Source of the DNA: Rathayibacter sp. SD072
Lineage (GTDB): Bacteria; Actinomycetota; Actinomycetes; Actinomycetales; Microbacteriaceae
Reading direction: 5' to 3'
DNA: 64,000 bases
Assembly (NCBI RefSeq): GCF_017355185.1
Contig: NZ_JADILJ010000008.1
Coordinates: 1-64,000 of the forward strand
Part shown: positions 50,667 to 60,506 of the stretch, piece by piece
Layout of the letters: every line of letters begins with the position of its first letter
Position numbering within the stretch: position 1 is the first letter of the stretch
The notes under the pieces: generated by a model
The model's database searches: none
What the model was told of the DNA's origin: nothing
Seen by the model: only the letters and a program-made list of their open reading frames with translations
Made by a program: the position numbers and the translations under genes

Positions 50667-51953
50667 GTGACCCCCACTCCTGACAGCGCCGTCGGCGCGG
50701 CGCGCGAGAGCGCCGCCGTGTCGCACGTCGGCCGCATCCGCTCCAACAACCAGGACTCCGGCTACGCGGGCCGGCAGCTCTTCGTCGTCGCCGACGGCAT
50801 GGGCGGGCACGCGGGAGGCGACGTCGCCTCCTCCATCGCGATCAAGCGCATCGCCCAGGCCGACCGCACCTACGCGTCGACCTACGAGGCCGAGGACGAG
50901 CTCAAGCGCACCCTCCTCGCCGCGAACACCCTCCTCGCCGAGGCCGTGATCGACCGTCCCGAGCTCACCGGCATGGGCACCACGGTCAGCGCGATCGTGC
51001 GCGTCGGCGCCTCCGTCGCGATCGCCCACATCGGCGACTCCCGCATCTACGTGCTGCGCGACGGCAAGCTCGAGCAGGTCACCACCGACCACACCTTCGT
51101 GCAGCGCCTCGTCGACTCCGGTCGCATCACCGAGGAGGAGGCGATGACGCACCCGCGCCGCTCCGTCCTCATGCGGGTGCTCGGCGACGTCCACACGAAC
51201 CCCGAGATCGACACGCTCACGCTCGAGACCGAGCCCGGCGACCGCTGGCTGATCTGCTCCGACGGCCTCTCGGGAGTGGTGCCGCACGACGAGATCCTCA
51301 AGGAGCTGTCGCGCAGCGAGACCGCCCAGCAGGTCGCCGACCGCCTGATCCGCGACAGCCTCTCCCACGGAGCTCCCGACAACGTGACCGTCGTGATCCT
51401 CGACGTCCCCGGCGAGAACGACACCGCGCAGGCGCTCGCGCCGACCCCGGAGCCGGTCGTCGTCGGGTCGGCCGCGGCACCGACGCCGATCAGCACGGAC
51501 GACTCGCAGAACCGCCTCCGCATCCCCGGCCTGCGCCTGCACACGCGCGCCCCGGCCGCGCAGGGTCCGACCCACTTCGAGCCGGAATCCGAGGACTACC
51601 TCGACGAGCTGATCGAGGAGGACCGCCGACGCCACCTGCGCCGCCGGATCACCTGGCTCGTCGGCCTCTCGCTCGTCCTGATCGCCGGCTTCCTCGGCGT
51701 CCTGCTCGCCTACGACTGGACGCAGTCGCGCTTCTACGTCGGCACCGACGGCGACACCGTGATCATCTACCAGGGCATCCAGCAGTCCGTGGGCCCGCTC
51801 TCGCTCTCCAGCGTGAAGGAGGACACGGGCATCCCCCTCGACTCCCTCCGCGAGTACGACGTGGAGCAGCTGGAGCAGACCATCAGCGCCGAGTCCTACG
51901 CCGGAGCGGTCGACATCGTCGAGCGCCTGACCGACGCGAACGGAGCACCGTGA
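50667..51953 (+). CDS. pstP: PstP serine/threonine protein phosphatase (PP2C)
   Basis: This 428-aa PPM-type phosphatase reverses PknA/PknB phosphorylation. Metal-binding motifs are VGRIRSNNQDSGY, FVVADGMGGHAGGD, IAHIGDSRIYVLRDG and the C-terminal SHGAPDNVTVVILD. A cytoplasmic linker follows the catalytic domain (1 to about 250). A single membrane segment (about 330-350) and a small extracytoplasmic domain complete it. The start is GTG at 50667. The end overlaps the rodA start (GTGA). Confidence 0.95.
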   Translation: MTPTPDSAVGAARESAAVSHVGRIRSNNQDSGYAGRQLFVVADGMGGHAGGDVASSIAIKRIAQADRTYASTYEAEDELKRTLLAANTLLAEAVIDRPELTGMGTTVSAIVRVGASVAIAHIGDSRIYVLRDGKLEQVTTDHTFVQRLVDSGRITEEEAMTHPRRSVLMRVLGDVHTNPEIDTLTLETEPGDRWLICSDGLSGVVPHDEILKELSRSETAQQVADRLIRDSLSHGAPDNVTVVILDVPGENDTAQALAPTPEPVVVGSAAAPTPISTDDSQNRLRIPGLRLHTRAPAAQGPTHFEPESEDYLDELIEEDRRRHLRRRITWLVGLSLVLIAGFLGVLLAYDWTQSRFYVGTDGDTVIIYQGIQQSVGPLSLSSVKEDTGIPLDSLREYDVEQLEQTISAESYAGAVDIVERLTDANGAP

Positions 51954-53329
51954 CCGCGCCCCCCGCCCCCGCGGCCGTCGAGCGCCGACGCCCCCGCCTC
52001 CACAAGCAGAAGATGCGCAACCTCGAGCTCCTGCTCCTGATCGGCGCCTGCCTGATCGACGCCTCCGCGATCCTGCTGGTCCAGCTCGGCGCCCTCGGCG
52101 CCGTCGACACCACGCTCGTCTCGCTCGGCGCCGGCCTCTCGGCGCTCGTGCTGGTGGTGCACGTGGTGCTGCGCTTCGCGGCTCCGGAGGCGGACCCGTT
52201 CCTCCTCCCCATCGCGACGGTCCTCAACGGCCTCGGCGTCGCCGAGATCTACCGGATCGACATCGCCGACGGCGCCACCGGCTGGGAGTCGGTCGCGGTG
52301 CGCCAGATCATCTGGAGCGGCCTCGCGATCGTCGCGGCCGTCGTGGTGCTCGTCGTCATCCGCAACCACCGCATCCTCTTCCGGTACACCTACGTGGCCG
52401 GCTTCGCCGCGATCGTGCTGCTCCTGCTGCCTCTGCTGCCGTTCATCGGCCGCGAGGTCAGCGGCGCGCGCGTCTGGATCGGCATCGGCGACTTCTTCAG
52501 CTTCCAGCCCGGTGAGATCGCGAAGATCGCGCTCGCGGTCTTCTTCGCGGGCTACCTGGTGCGCAACCGCGACTCCCTCTCGATGGTCGGCAGGACGTTC
52601 CTCCGGATGCGGTTCCCGCGTCTGCGCGATCTCGGCCCGATCCTCGTGGTCTGGGCCGTCTCGATGTCGGTCATCGTCTTCCAGCGCGATCTCGGTACCG
52701 CGCTGCTCTACTTCGGCCTGTTCCTCGTGATGCTCTACGTCGCCACGGGCCGCACCAGCTGGGTGATCATCGGCGTCGGCCTCTTCCTCGGCGGCGCGAT
52801 CCTCGCGAGCCAGACGCTGGGCTACGTCGGCAACCGCTTCGCGAACTGGCTCGACCCCTTCAACCCCGACCGCTACGGCGCCGACCCGGGCGGCAGCTTC
52901 CAGCTCGTGCAGGGCCTGTTCGGACTCGCGCACGGCGGCCTGCTGGGCACCGGACTCGGTCAGGGCATGCCCGACATCACGCCGGTCCCCCAGTCGGACT
53001 ACATCATCGCGAGCCTCGGCGAGGAGCTCGGCCTCGCCGGTCTCTTCGCGATCTTCGGCCTCTACCTGCTGCTCGTCTCGCGCGGCTTCCGCATCGGCTT
53101 CGCCGGGCAGGACGACTTCGGCCGCCTGCTGGGCGTCGGCCTCTCGTTCGTCATCGCCCTGCAGTGCTTCATCGTGATCGGAGGCGTCACCCGGGTGATC
53201 CCGCTGACCGGCCTCACGACGCCGTTCCTCGCCGCGGGAGGCTCCTCCCTCGTCGCCAACTGGATGATCGTCGCGGTCCTCCTCCGCCTCTCGGACACAG
53301 TCCGCAGCCAGCCCCGTCTGGTGGTGTGA
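51950..53329 (+). CDS. rodA: RodA/FtsW-type SEDS glycosyltransferase
   Basis: This 459-aa SEDS-family protein polymerises lipid II glycan chains, paired with the transpeptidase encoded next. About ten to twelve membrane segments are visible. Conserved SEDS blocks are FSFQPGEIAKIALAVFFAGY, VIVFQRDLGTALLYFGLF, YIIASLGEELGLAGLFAIFG and GVTRVIPLTGLTTPFLAAGG. The start GTG lies in a GTGA overlap with pstP. pbpA starts 7 nt after its stop. Confidence 0.95.
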   Translation: MTAPPAPAAVERRRPRLHKQKMRNLELLLLIGACLIDASAILLVQLGALGAVDTTLVSLGAGLSALVLVVHVVLRFAAPEADPFLLPIATVLNGLGVAEIYRIDIADGATGWESVAVRQIIWSGLAIVAAVVVLVVIRNHRILFRYTYVAGFAAIVLLLLPLLPFIGREVSGARVWIGIGDFFSFQPGEIAKIALAVFFAGYLVRNRDSLSMVGRTFLRMRFPRLRDLGPILVVWAVSMSVIVFQRDLGTALLYFGLFLVMLYVATGRTSWVIIGVGLFLGGAILASQTLGYVGNRFANWLDPFNPDRYGADPGGSFQLVQGLFGLAHGGLLGTGLGQGMPDITPVPQSDYIIASLGEELGLAGLFAIFGLYLLLVSRGFRIGFAGQDDFGRLLGVGLSFVIALQCFIVIGGVTRVIPLTGLTTPFLAAGGSSLVANWMIVAVLLRLSDTVRSQPRLVV

Positions 53330-53336
53330 TCCGTCG

Positions 53337-54791
53337 ATGAACCGTGAACTCAAGCGCGTGAGCATCGTCGTCCTGACGATGTTCGTCGCCCTCTTCCTCT
53401 CCACGACCACGATCCAGGTGATCCAGGCGGACGCGCTGTCCGAGGACTCGCGCAACACCCGCACGCTCTACGAGAGCTTCTCGACCGAGCGCGGAGCGAT
53501 CCTGGTCGACGGCCAGCCGATCGCCTCCTCCGTGCCGAGCGACGACCTGTACAAGTTCCAGCGCCAGTACGCGAACGGGCCCCTCTACTCGGGCGTCACG
53601 GGCTACTTCACCCTGAACCAGGGGACGACCGGCATCGAGCGCTCGCTCAACGACTACCTCTCCGGCACCTCGAACTCGCAGTTCTTCGACGAGATCGACA
53701 ATCTCGTCTCGGGCCAGGACCCCACCGGCGCGTCCGTCGAGCTCTCGATCGACCCGGTCGCGCAGCAGGCGGCCTTCGACGCGCTCGGCGACTACACCGG
53801 CGCGGTCGTCGTGACGGAGCCGGCCACCGGCCGCATCCTCGCGATGGTCTCCAAGCCCACCTTCGACCCCACCTCCCTCGCGTCGCACGACACGAACGAC
53901 GTGCTGGCCGCGTACCAGGCGCTGAACGACGACCCGGGCGATCCGTTGATCAACCGCGCCATCGGCGGCTCGCTGAACCCGCCCGGCTCCGTCTTCAAGC
54001 TCGTCGTCGCCTCGGCGGCGCTCGAGTCCGGTCGCTTCACGCCCGACTCGAGCTTCCCGAACCAGCAGGCGTTCACCCTGCCCGGCACCAGCACCCAGGT
54101 CACGAACTCCGGAGGGGGCCTCTGCGGCCCCGGGGACACGGTCACGCTCGCCACCGCGGTGAAGCTCTCCTGCAACGTGCCGATGGCCGAGATGGGCGTG
54201 CAGCTGGGCGCCTCCGCGATCCGCGAGACGGCCGAGAAGTTCGGCTTCGACACCGAGCTCGAGATCCCGATGTCGGTCGAGGCCAGCACCTACCCCGCGA
54301 CGACGGACGACGCGCAGACCGCGCTCACCGCGTTCGGCCAGTACGAGGTGCGCGCCACTCCGCTGCAGATCGCGATGGTCTCGGCGGCGATCGCGAACGG
54401 CGGCGAGGTGATGGAGCCGAGTCTCGTCGACGTCATCCGCTCGCAGGATCTGAGCGTGCTGGAGCAGTTCGAGGAGAACCCGCTGGGCCGCGCCGTGAGC
54501 GAGGAGACGGCGGACGCCGTGAAGGCGATGATGGTCGCCAGCGTCGAGGACGGCGCCGCGACCAATGCGACAATAGGTGGCGTCACCGTGGCCGGCAAGA
54601 CCGGCACAGCCGAGAACGGCGGGGACGACCCCTACACCCTCTGGTTCACCGGATTCGCTCCTGCGGACGATCCGCAGTACGCCATCACCGTCCTCGTCGA
54701 GAACGGCGGAGGACTCGGACAGAACGGGTACGGCAATCTTCTCGCCGCACCCATCGCACAACAGGTACTAGAGGCGGTGCTGAACAAATGA
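53337..54791 (+). CDS. pbpA: PbpA class B penicillin-binding protein (transpeptidase)
   Basis: This 484-aa class B PBP has one N-terminal membrane anchor (about 8-28), a pedestal region and a C-terminal transpeptidase domain. The three active-site motifs are SXXK in [18 protein letters not shown] in [13 protein letters not shown] and KTG in [13 protein letters not shown]. It crosslinks the peptidoglycan strands made by the SEDS partner encoded directly upstream. Its stop overlaps the pknA start (ATGA). Confidence 0.95.
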   Translation: MNRELKRVSIVVLTMFVALFLSTTTIQVIQADALSEDSRNTRTLYESFSTERGAILVDGQPIASSVPSDDLYKFQRQYANGPLYSGVTGYFTLNQGTTGIERSLNDYLSGTSNSQFFDEIDNLVSGQDPTGASVELSIDPVAQQAAFDALGDYTGAVVVTEPATGRILAMVSKPTFDPTSLASHDTNDVLAAYQALNDDPGDPLINRAIGGSLNPPGSVFKLVVASAALESGRFTPDSSFPNQQAFTLPGTSTQVTNSGGGLCGPGDTVTLATAVKLSCNVPMAEMGVQLGASAIRETAEKFGFDTELEIPMSVEASTYPATTDDAQTALTAFGQYEVRATPLQIAMVSAAIANGGEVMEPSLVDVIRSQDLSVLEQFEENPLGRAVSEETADAVKAMMVASVEDGAATNATIGGVTVAGKTGTAENGGDDPYTLWFTGFAPADDPQYAITVLVENGGGLGQNGYGNLLAAPIAQQVLEAVLNK

Positions 54792-56578
54792 GACCCACCA
54801 CAGGCCTCACCTTCGGGGGACGCTACGAACTGCAGTCCAGGATCGCCATCGGCGGCATGGGCGAGGTGTGGCAGGCGACGGACCTGGTGATCGGCCGGAC
54901 CATCGCGATCAAGATCCTGAAGGACGAGTACCTCGGCGATCCGGGCTTCCTCGAGCGCTTCCGCGCCGAGGCCCGCCACGCCGCGCTCGTCAACCACGAG
55001 GGCATCGCCAACGTCTACGACTACGGCGAGGAGGACGGCTCCGCGTACCTCGTCATGGAGCTCGTGCCCGGCGAGGCCCTCTCGACCGTGCTCGAGCGCG
55101 AGCGCGTGCTCTCGACCGACAAGGTCCTCGACATCGTCGCGCAGACCGCGCTCGCGCTGCACGCGGCCCACGCCGCCGGCCTGGTCCACCGCGACGTGAA
55201 GCCGGGCAACCTGCTCATCACGCCCGACGGCCGCGTCAAGATCACCGACTTCGGCATCGCCCGCATCGCCGACCAGGTCCCCCTCACCGCGACCGGCCAG
55301 GTCATGGGCACGGTCCAGTACCTGTCGCCGGAGCAGGCGAGCGGCCAGCCCGCGTCGCCCGCCACCGACATCTACTCGCTGGGGATCGTCGCCTACGAGT
55401 GCCTCGCCGGGCGCCGTCCGTTCACGGGCGAGTCGCAGGTCGCCATCGCGATGGCGCAGATCAACGACACTCCCCCGGAGCTGCCCGTCACGGTGGCCGA
55501 GCCGGTGCGCAACCTCGTCTACTCGTGCATCGCCAAGAAGCCCGCCGATCGTCCGGCCACCGCCGCGCACCTGGCGCGGGCCGCGCAGGCGCTGCGCACC
55601 GGAGACGTCCGCGGTGCGGCCCTCGCGGTCCCCGCCGTCGCGGGCGACCTGCCGACCACGCAGGCGACCACGGTCCTGCCCTCGGCCGCGGGCGCCACCC
55701 AGGCCACCACCGTGCTGCCCTCCAACACGGCGGCCGTCGCCGCCGGCTCGCTCGTCGGCGCCCCCGAGCTCCTCCAGGACGAGGTCGAGGAGCCGCGCAA
55801 GCGCAGCCCGTGGACCTGGCCGCTGATCGCGCTCATCGTGATCCTCGCCATCGTCATCGGCGGCACGATCTTCGCGCTGACCACAGGCGACGGCGACCAG
55901 GCCGAGCCGACGCCCACCGTCACGCAGACCCAGGCCCCCTCCCCGACACCGACACCCACTCCGACGCCGACCCCCACGCAGACCTCGAATCTCGTCCCCA
56001 TCAACGAGGACGACTTCACGAACCGTCCCTTCGAGGACGTCGAGGCGGAACTCGGCGCGCTGGGCATGGGCGTCGAACGGGTCGACGGCCCGAACGCCGA
56101 GACCAGCGAGCAGGTGGGAACCGTATCGAGCCTCACCCCCACGGCCAACGTCGCGCGGGGCACCACGATCCGGGTCTCGGTGTTCCTCGAGGTCGCGACT
56201 CCGGATGCTCCGACGGCGGTGCCGACCGTGACTCCGGCCGCGTCGAGCGTCGACGCCGGTGCGACGTTCAACGTCACCTGGAGCAACTACAACCAGTGCC
56301 CGAGCGGCACCTCGGTCTCCGGCTACCGCGTGACCGCGACCGGCGAGGGCGCCTCCGTCACGAGCACCAACCCGTCGAACTCCACCACGGCGGCGATCCA
56401 GGCCGGGCCCGCCGCCGGCTCGATCGACATCACCTACACGGTGATCTGCGGAGAGACGGAGTCGGCCGCCTCGCCGACCCTGACGGTCACCGTCGACGCC
56501 CCCGCTCCGACTCCGACGCCGACCCCGACCGGATCGAACTCGGCCACCTCGTCGCCCTCCAGCCCGCCCGAGGAGTAA
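54788..56578 (+). CDS. pknA: PknA-type serine/threonine kinase with extracellular PASTA and Ig-like domains
   Basis: This 596-aa Hanks-type kinase has its kinase domain at about 12-270, with [23 protein letters not shown] and APE-like SPE. A juxtamembrane segment repeats QATTVLPS twice. The membrane helix lies at about 344-364, followed by a Thr/Pro repeat linker (375-400). One PASTA-like domain (about 402-468) and an Ig/FN3-like domain with two Cys (504, 554) end in another Thr/Pro tail. Mycobacterial PknA lacks such an external part, so this sensor region is unusual by that comparison. It is coupled to pbpA upstream. Confidence 0.93.
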   Translation: MRPTTGLTFGGRYELQSRIAIGGMGEVWQATDLVIGRTIAIKILKDEYLGDPGFLERFRAEARHAALVNHEGIANVYDYGEEDGSAYLVMELVPGEALSTVLERERVLSTDKVLDIVAQTALALHAAHAAGLVHRDVKPGNLLITPDGRVKITDFGIARIADQVPLTATGQVMGTVQYLSPEQASGQPASPATDIYSLGIVAYECLAGRRPFTGESQVAIAMAQINDTPPELPVTVAEPVRNLVYSCIAKKPADRPATAAHLARAAQALRTGDVRGAALAVPAVAGDLPTTQATTVLPSAAGATQATTVLPSNTAAVAAGSLVGAPELLQDEVEEPRKRSPWTWPLIALIVILAIVIGGTIFALTTGDGDQAEPTPTVTQTQAPSPTPTPTPTPTPTQTSNLVPINEDDFTNRPFEDVEAELGALGMGVERVDGPNAETSEQVGTVSSLTPTANVARGTTIRVSVFLEVATPDAPTAVPTVTPAASSVDAGATFNVTWSNYNQCPSGTSVSGYRVTATGEGASVTSTNPSNSTTAAIQAGPAAGSIDITYTVICGETESAASPTLTVTVDAPAPTPTPTPTGSNSATSSPSSPPEE

Positions 56579-56597
56579 GCCGCAGGAGCGAGTCCGC

Positions 56598-56631
56598 GAC
56601 GGGCCCGGAGGAGCGATCCTCCGGGCCCGTC
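56598..56631 (+). terminator. Strong hairpin between pknA and pknB
   Basis: GACGGGCCCGGAGGA and TCCTCCGGGCCCGTC form a perfect 15-bp stem closed by GCGA. It starts 20 nt after the pknA stop. It looks like an intrinsic terminator without a long T run, as is usual in GC-rich actinobacteria, so pknB is probably transcribed separately. Confidence 0.82.
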
Positions 56632-56674
56632 GTCGTGCCCGACGCGTCCAGCGGGATCACGTCGGACCCGCGGG

Positions 56675-56680
56675 TACACT
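56675..56680 (+). promoter_or_regulatory. Putative -10 element for pknB
   Basis: TACACT fits the TANNNT -10 consensus and lies just after the terminator-like hairpin. Transcription would begin at about 56687, giving a leader of about 50 nt to the GTG at 56736. No good -35 hexamer is seen. Confidence 0.45.
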
Positions 56681-56735
56681 TGCCGTGGCTCCTGCGGGGG
56701 CAGGGCCATACGGGATTCAGGGCGGGAGCGCACGC

Positions 56736-58439
56736 GTGACGGAAGAGGGTCGCCTGATCGCGGGACGGTATCAGGTCGGGCCCCGGCTCGGACGCGGCGG
56801 CATGTCCGAGGTCTACCTCGGCACCGACACCCGGCTCGGACGCACCGTGGCGATCAAGGAGCTCAAGCTCTCGCTGTCCTCCGACTCCGCGTTCCGCCTG
56901 CGGTTCCGACAGGAGGCCCAGTCCGCCTCGCGCATGTCGCACCCCACCATCGTCCGCGTCTTCGACGCCGGCGAGGAGGTCACCGTCGACGAGCAGGGCG
57001 CCGAGTCGCGCCGCCCGTTCATCGTGATGGAGCACATCGAGGGACGCCTGCTCAAGGACGTCATCGCCGAGGGCCCGGTCGACGTGGACGAGGCCGTCCG
57101 CATCACCGAGGGCATCCTCACCGCGCTCGAGTACTCCCACCGCGCCGGTGTGGTCCACCGCGACATCAAGCCCGGCAACATCATGCTGACCCCGTCGGGC
57201 CAGGTGAAGGTGATGGACTTCGGCATCGCCCGCGCCGTCTCCGATTCGGCGGCGACCGTCGCCCAGACGACCGCGATCCTCGGCACCGCCGCCTACTTCT
57301 CGCCCGAGCAGGCGAAGGGCGAGCAGGTCGACGCGCGCAGCGACCTCTACTCCGCGGGCATCGTGCTCTTCGAGCTCCTCACCGGGCGGGCGCCGTTCCG
57401 CGGCGACACCCCGGTGGCCGTCGCCTACCAGCACGTCAGCGAGACGCCTCCCGCGCCGAGCTCCATCAACCCCGCCGTCAGCCCCGCCCTCGACTCGATC
57501 GTGGCCCGGGCGCTGTCGAAGGACCGCTACGAGCGGTTCCAGGGGGCGGCCGAGTTCCGCGACGACCTCCGCGACGCCGCGGCCGGCCGCCTCGCCGAGC
57601 ACCGGCCGATCGACGAGCTCACCACCTCGCTCTTCGCCGCGCGCAGCCAGGGCGGCATGAACGACTCCGAGCTCGCGCTGCGTCAGCTCGCCGAGGACAA
57701 CTCGGCCGTGCGCACGCAGCGCCGCCCGCCGGTCCTCTGGATCTGGTCGTCGATCGTCGTGCTCGCGGTGATCGTGGCCGCCCTGGTGATCTGGGTGCTC
57801 ACCCTCCAGCCCACGACCACGCTCCCCTCGCAGTCGCGCGAGGTGCCGACCCTCACGGGCACGAGCTACGACAGCGCGCAGTCGACACTGACGGCGCTCG
57901 ATCTCGTCCCGAGTCAGGTCACCGAGTTCAGCGACTCCGTCCCGGAGGGCGAGGTGGTCCGCACCGATCCCGGATCCGGCACCATCGTCGCTCCGGACAC
58001 CGTGATCCGCGTCTACGTCTCGCAGGGCGTCCAGCCCGTCGCCGTTCCGGGCACCGCCGGCACGAGCCTCGGCGAGGCGATCGCCGCTCTCACCGGGGCG
58101 GGCCTCGCGGAGGGGTCGCAGACGCGCCAGAACTCCCCGACGATCGCCGCCGACGTGGTGCTCTCCACCACTCCGTCGGCGGGCGAGCAGGTCGTCCCCG
58201 GCACGCCGGTCGATCTCGTCGTCTCCTCCGGCACGGTCGTCCTGCCCGATCTGGTCGGCCAGTCGCTCAGCGCGGCTCTGGCGGCCCTCGAGGCCGAGGA
58301 GCTGCAGCTCGTCGGCGTCGAGGCGCCCGACGAGTCGTGCGAGTCGGTGCGGGCGAACCCGCCGATCATCACGCAGTCGCTCGCCCCCGGCGAGGTGCCG
58401 CAGGGCTCCACCGTCGAGCTCGGGTACTGCGCCGGCTGA
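56736..58439 (+). CDS. pknB: PknB serine/threonine kinase with three PASTA domains
   Basis: This 567-aa Hanks-type kinase has its kinase domain at about 10-275 (GRGGMSEVYLG, VAIKELK, VVHRDIKPGN, MDFG, YFSPEQ). The membrane helix lies at about 333-356. Three extracellular PASTA domains (about 368-430, 433-497, 500-564) bind peptidoglycan fragments or lipid II in the family. Two Cys residues in the last PASTA (535, 565) may form a disulfide. The activation loop region TVAQTTAILGTAAY has the Thr residues usually autophosphorylated. GTG at 56736 has GGGAG 8 nt upstream; the earlier GTG at 56685 would lie ahead of the inferred mRNA start. Confidence 0.95.
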   Translation: MTEEGRLIAGRYQVGPRLGRGGMSEVYLGTDTRLGRTVAIKELKLSLSSDSAFRLRFRQEAQSASRMSHPTIVRVFDAGEEVTVDEQGAESRRPFIVMEHIEGRLLKDVIAEGPVDVDEAVRITEGILTALEYSHRAGVVHRDIKPGNIMLTPSGQVKVMDFGIARAVSDSAATVAQTTAILGTAAYFSPEQAKGEQVDARSDLYSAGIVLFELLTGRAPFRGDTPVAVAYQHVSETPPAPSSINPAVSPALDSIVARALSKDRYERFQGAAEFRDDLRDAAAGRLAEHRPIDELTTSLFAARSQGGMNDSELALRQLAEDNSAVRTQRRPPVLWIWSSIVVLAVIVAALVIWVLTLQPTTTLPSQSREVPTLTGTSYDSAQSTLTALDLVPSQVTEFSDSVPEGEVVRTDPGSGTIVAPDTVIRVYVSQGVQPVAVPGTAGTSLGEAIAALTGAGLAEGSQTRQNSPTIAADVVLSTTPSAGEQVVPGTPVDLVVSSGTVVLPDLVGQSLSAALAALEAEELQLVGVEAPDESCESVRANPPIITQSLAPGEVPQGSTVELGYCAG

Positions 58440-58453
58440 CGGAGTCGGGCCGA

Positions 58454-58492
58454 CCGAGGAGCACGGGGCCGGCCCCGGCCGCCGCTCCTCGG
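58454..58492. terminator. Hairpin between convergent pknB and AraC-type genes
   Basis: CCGAGGAGC and GCTCCTCGG form a 9-bp outer stem. The 21-nt centre contains GGGGCCGGCCCC, which can fold too. It starts 15 nt after the pknB stop and precedes the 3' end of the AraC-type gene. Confidence 0.7.
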
Positions 58493-58561
58493 AGGGGCCG
58501 CGACGAGCAGACATTCCGCATCACCCGAGTCGGAGGCGTGCCCAGACGACTGCGCCCGGTC

Positions 58562-59551
58562 TCAGGCGCGGCGGGCGTCGACCAGCGGCTGCTCGAGGCG
58601 GAGCAGGTCGCTCGACGCCGCCGACTCCGCCGCAGGCGAGATCCTGCCCCGGATGTCGCTCGGAGTGAGCCCTTCGCGGCGCTTCAGAGCCCGGCGCAGA
58701 TGATCGGCCGAGGAGAACCCGGAGGAGGCCGCGATGGTCTCGAGCGGCACCTCGCGCGGACGACGCCGCAGCAGCTCGACCGCACTGGCCACGCGGGCGC
58801 GCTCGATCTCGCTCGCGACCGTGGTGCCGGCGTCCTCGAACAGGCGCTGCAGCGAGCGGGTCGAGACGTTCACCGCGTCGGCCACCGCCTCAGGGGTGCA
58901 GCGCGGGGTGCGGTGCGTGCGGTCGATCACGGTCCTCGCCCGCCCCAGGGTCGCGGCCCGGATGCTCGTCGCACCCGACTGCGCGCCGTGCGAGGCGAGG
59001 AACGCGCTCACCAGCAGCTGCTTCACGACGTGGGCGAAGTTCGCGAGCTCGGCCTCGCCGGGGACGCCCGTTCCCGACTCCGCCGCGAGCGCGAACGCCG
59101 TCGTGAACGCGGCGGCCGCGCGCGTGGTCCGCGCATCGGGATCGAGCGCGTGCACGCCCGAGCTCGTGTCGAAGCCGTAGCGGCGCATCTCGTCCGCGCG
59201 GAGGGAGACCTGCAGCAGGCTCACGGGCGTCGTCGACTCCGTGGTGAAGGTGGTCGTGCCGGGCTGGTACGAGATCGAGCCCGGACGCAGCAGAGTGGTG
59301 CGCTCCGGACCGACCATCCGCACGAAGCCCTCGAGGAGGAACGAGAAGGTGAGCACCGAGGAGTCATCGGCCCCCCAGGTTCCGCGCAGGACCCGGAGCG
59401 GGGAGGAGGTGATCAGGACGACGCTGACGTCCTGGGAGCCGAAGCCCGAGCCCGTGATGCGAGGCACCGTTCCCGGCTTCACGACGATGCGCGGTCCGAG
59501 GCTCTCGAGTTCCCGTATGCCCGTGTACGCCCAGGAGATCTGTTCCACCAT
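58562..59551 (-). CDS. AraC family transcriptional regulator
   Basis: This protein of about 329 aa has an N-terminal cupin-like ligand domain (TTLLRPGSISYQPGTTTFTT). A C-terminal AraC helix-turn-helix pair (about 220-315) contains CTPEAVADAVNVSTRSLQRL and PLETIAASSGFSSADHLRRA. It resembles AraC-binding-like-domain (ArpA/FeaR-type) regulators. ATG at 59551 is preferred because residues further upstream are Arg/Pro-rich and not family-like; no strong ribosome-binding site is seen. Target genes are not evident here. It could be transcribed independently from the 312-nt space behind pabA. Confidence 0.88.
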   Translation of the reverse strand: MVEQISWAYTGIRELESLGPRIVVKPGTVPRITGSGFGSQDVSVVLITSSPLRVLRGTWGADDSSVLTFSFLLEGFVRMVGPERTTLLRPGSISYQPGTTTFTTESTTPVSLLQVSLRADEMRRYGFDTSSGVHALDPDARTTRAAAAFTTAFALAAESGTGVPGEAELANFAHVVKQLLVSAFLASHGAQSGATSIRAATLGRARTVIDRTHRTPRCTPEAVADAVNVSTRSLQRLFEDAGTTVASEIERARVASAVELLRRRPREVPLETIAASSGFSSADHLRRALKRREGLTPSDIRGRISPAAESAASSDLLRLEQPLVDARRA

Positions 59552-59863
59552 CTGCGCCCCCGGATGTGTCGTTCCGGCAGTCGATCCCCTTGCCGGATGT
59601 CCTCCGATTATGCCGGGAAGGACTACCGCATCCTCCGCCGGAGGCCCGTCAAAACACGCCAGCAGGCCGGTCGACGGAGCCTCGCATCGTGCGGGACGAC
59701 GCCTGTAGATCCGCGGATCGCTCCCCTCTATCCGACATCCATAGCGCATTTCAGGCGCAATCCGCTCGGGTCGTGGCGGGCGAACGCGTCCCCACTGTGG
59801 GGGGCAATTCGATGACCGGGACCTCGCCGCGCACGTCGCGAACGGACGGGGCGCCGAGGGCTT
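59552..59863. other. Intergenic region behind pabA, upstream of the AraC-type gene
   Basis: About 310 nt without a convincing gene. It is somewhat richer in A/T around 59600-59660 and contains CATAAT and TTGACG on the minus strand, but not at promoter spacing to each other. It presumably carries the AraC-type gene promoter. Confidence 0.35.
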
Positions 59864-60487
59864 CTACGCCGGGAGGTCCGCCACGGGAGGAGCCGAGCGC
59901 CGTGCTCCCACCTCCGTCAGCCAGTTCTCCAGGAGCGCGCGCCCGTGGGGCGTGAGGACCGATTCCGGATGGAACTGCACGCCCACCACCGGCGCGGAAC
60001 GGTGCCGGAGGGCCATCACGACGCCCTCGGACGACGTCGCGGTCACCTCGAGCTCCGCGGGCAGCGAGGTGCGCTCGACGGCCAGCGAGTGGTAGCGCAT
60101 GGCGTCGAATACGGAGGGGATGCCCGCGAAGAGCGCATCCCCCCTGTGCTCGACGGGCGAGGTGCGCCCGTGGAGCGGCTCGGGCGCCTCGCCGACGCGC
60201 GCGCCGAGCGCGTGCGCGATCACCTGATGGCCGAGGCACACGCCCAGCAGCGGATGCGCGTGCTCGACCGCGTGCCTCACGAGGGCGACCGACGTCGGCA
60301 CGTCCTCGGGTCGTCCCGGCCCCGGAGAGACGAGCACGGCGTCGACCGCCTCGGCACGGCGGATCGCCTCGGGCGCCGCGAGTTCGGCGCCCTCGACCAC
60401 CTCGACCTCGGCCCCCAGCTCGCGCAGGTACGCGACCAGGGTGAAGACGAAGCTGTCGTAGTTGTCGACGACGAGGATCCGGATCAC
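59864..60487 (-). CDS. pabA: Glutamine amidotransferase PabA/TrpG
   Basis: This 207-aa class I glutamine amidotransferase is component II of aminodeoxychorismate or anthranilate synthase. The catalytic triad is Cys in LLGVCLGHQ (about 84) and His/Glu in VQFHPESVL (about 172/174). The N-terminus ILVVDNYDSFVFTLV and LVSPGPGRPED are family hallmarks. No partner component I gene is near; a lone pabA beside pknB is usual in actinobacteria. The start is GTG at 60487, 19 nt after the small membrane-protein gene, in the sortase operon. Confidence 0.93.
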   Translation of the reverse strand: MIRILVVDNYDSFVFTLVAYLRELGAEVEVVEGAELAAPEAIRRAEAVDAVLVSPGPGRPEDVPTSVALVRHAVEHAHPLLGVCLGHQVIAHALGARVGEAPEPLHGRTSPVEHRGDALFAGIPSVFDAMRYHSLAVERTSLPAELEVTATSSEGVVMALRHRSAPVVGVQFHPESVLTPHGRALLENWLTEVGARRSAPPVADLPA

Positions 60488-60506
60488 CGCGCGCTCCTCG
60501 GCCTGC

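Noticed and set aside
56685-56735. Upstream GTG start for PknB at 56685
   Set aside because: It adds a Gly/Pro-rich stretch not seen in PknB N-termini and lies before the inferred transcription start; the GTG at 56736 has a ribosome-binding site.
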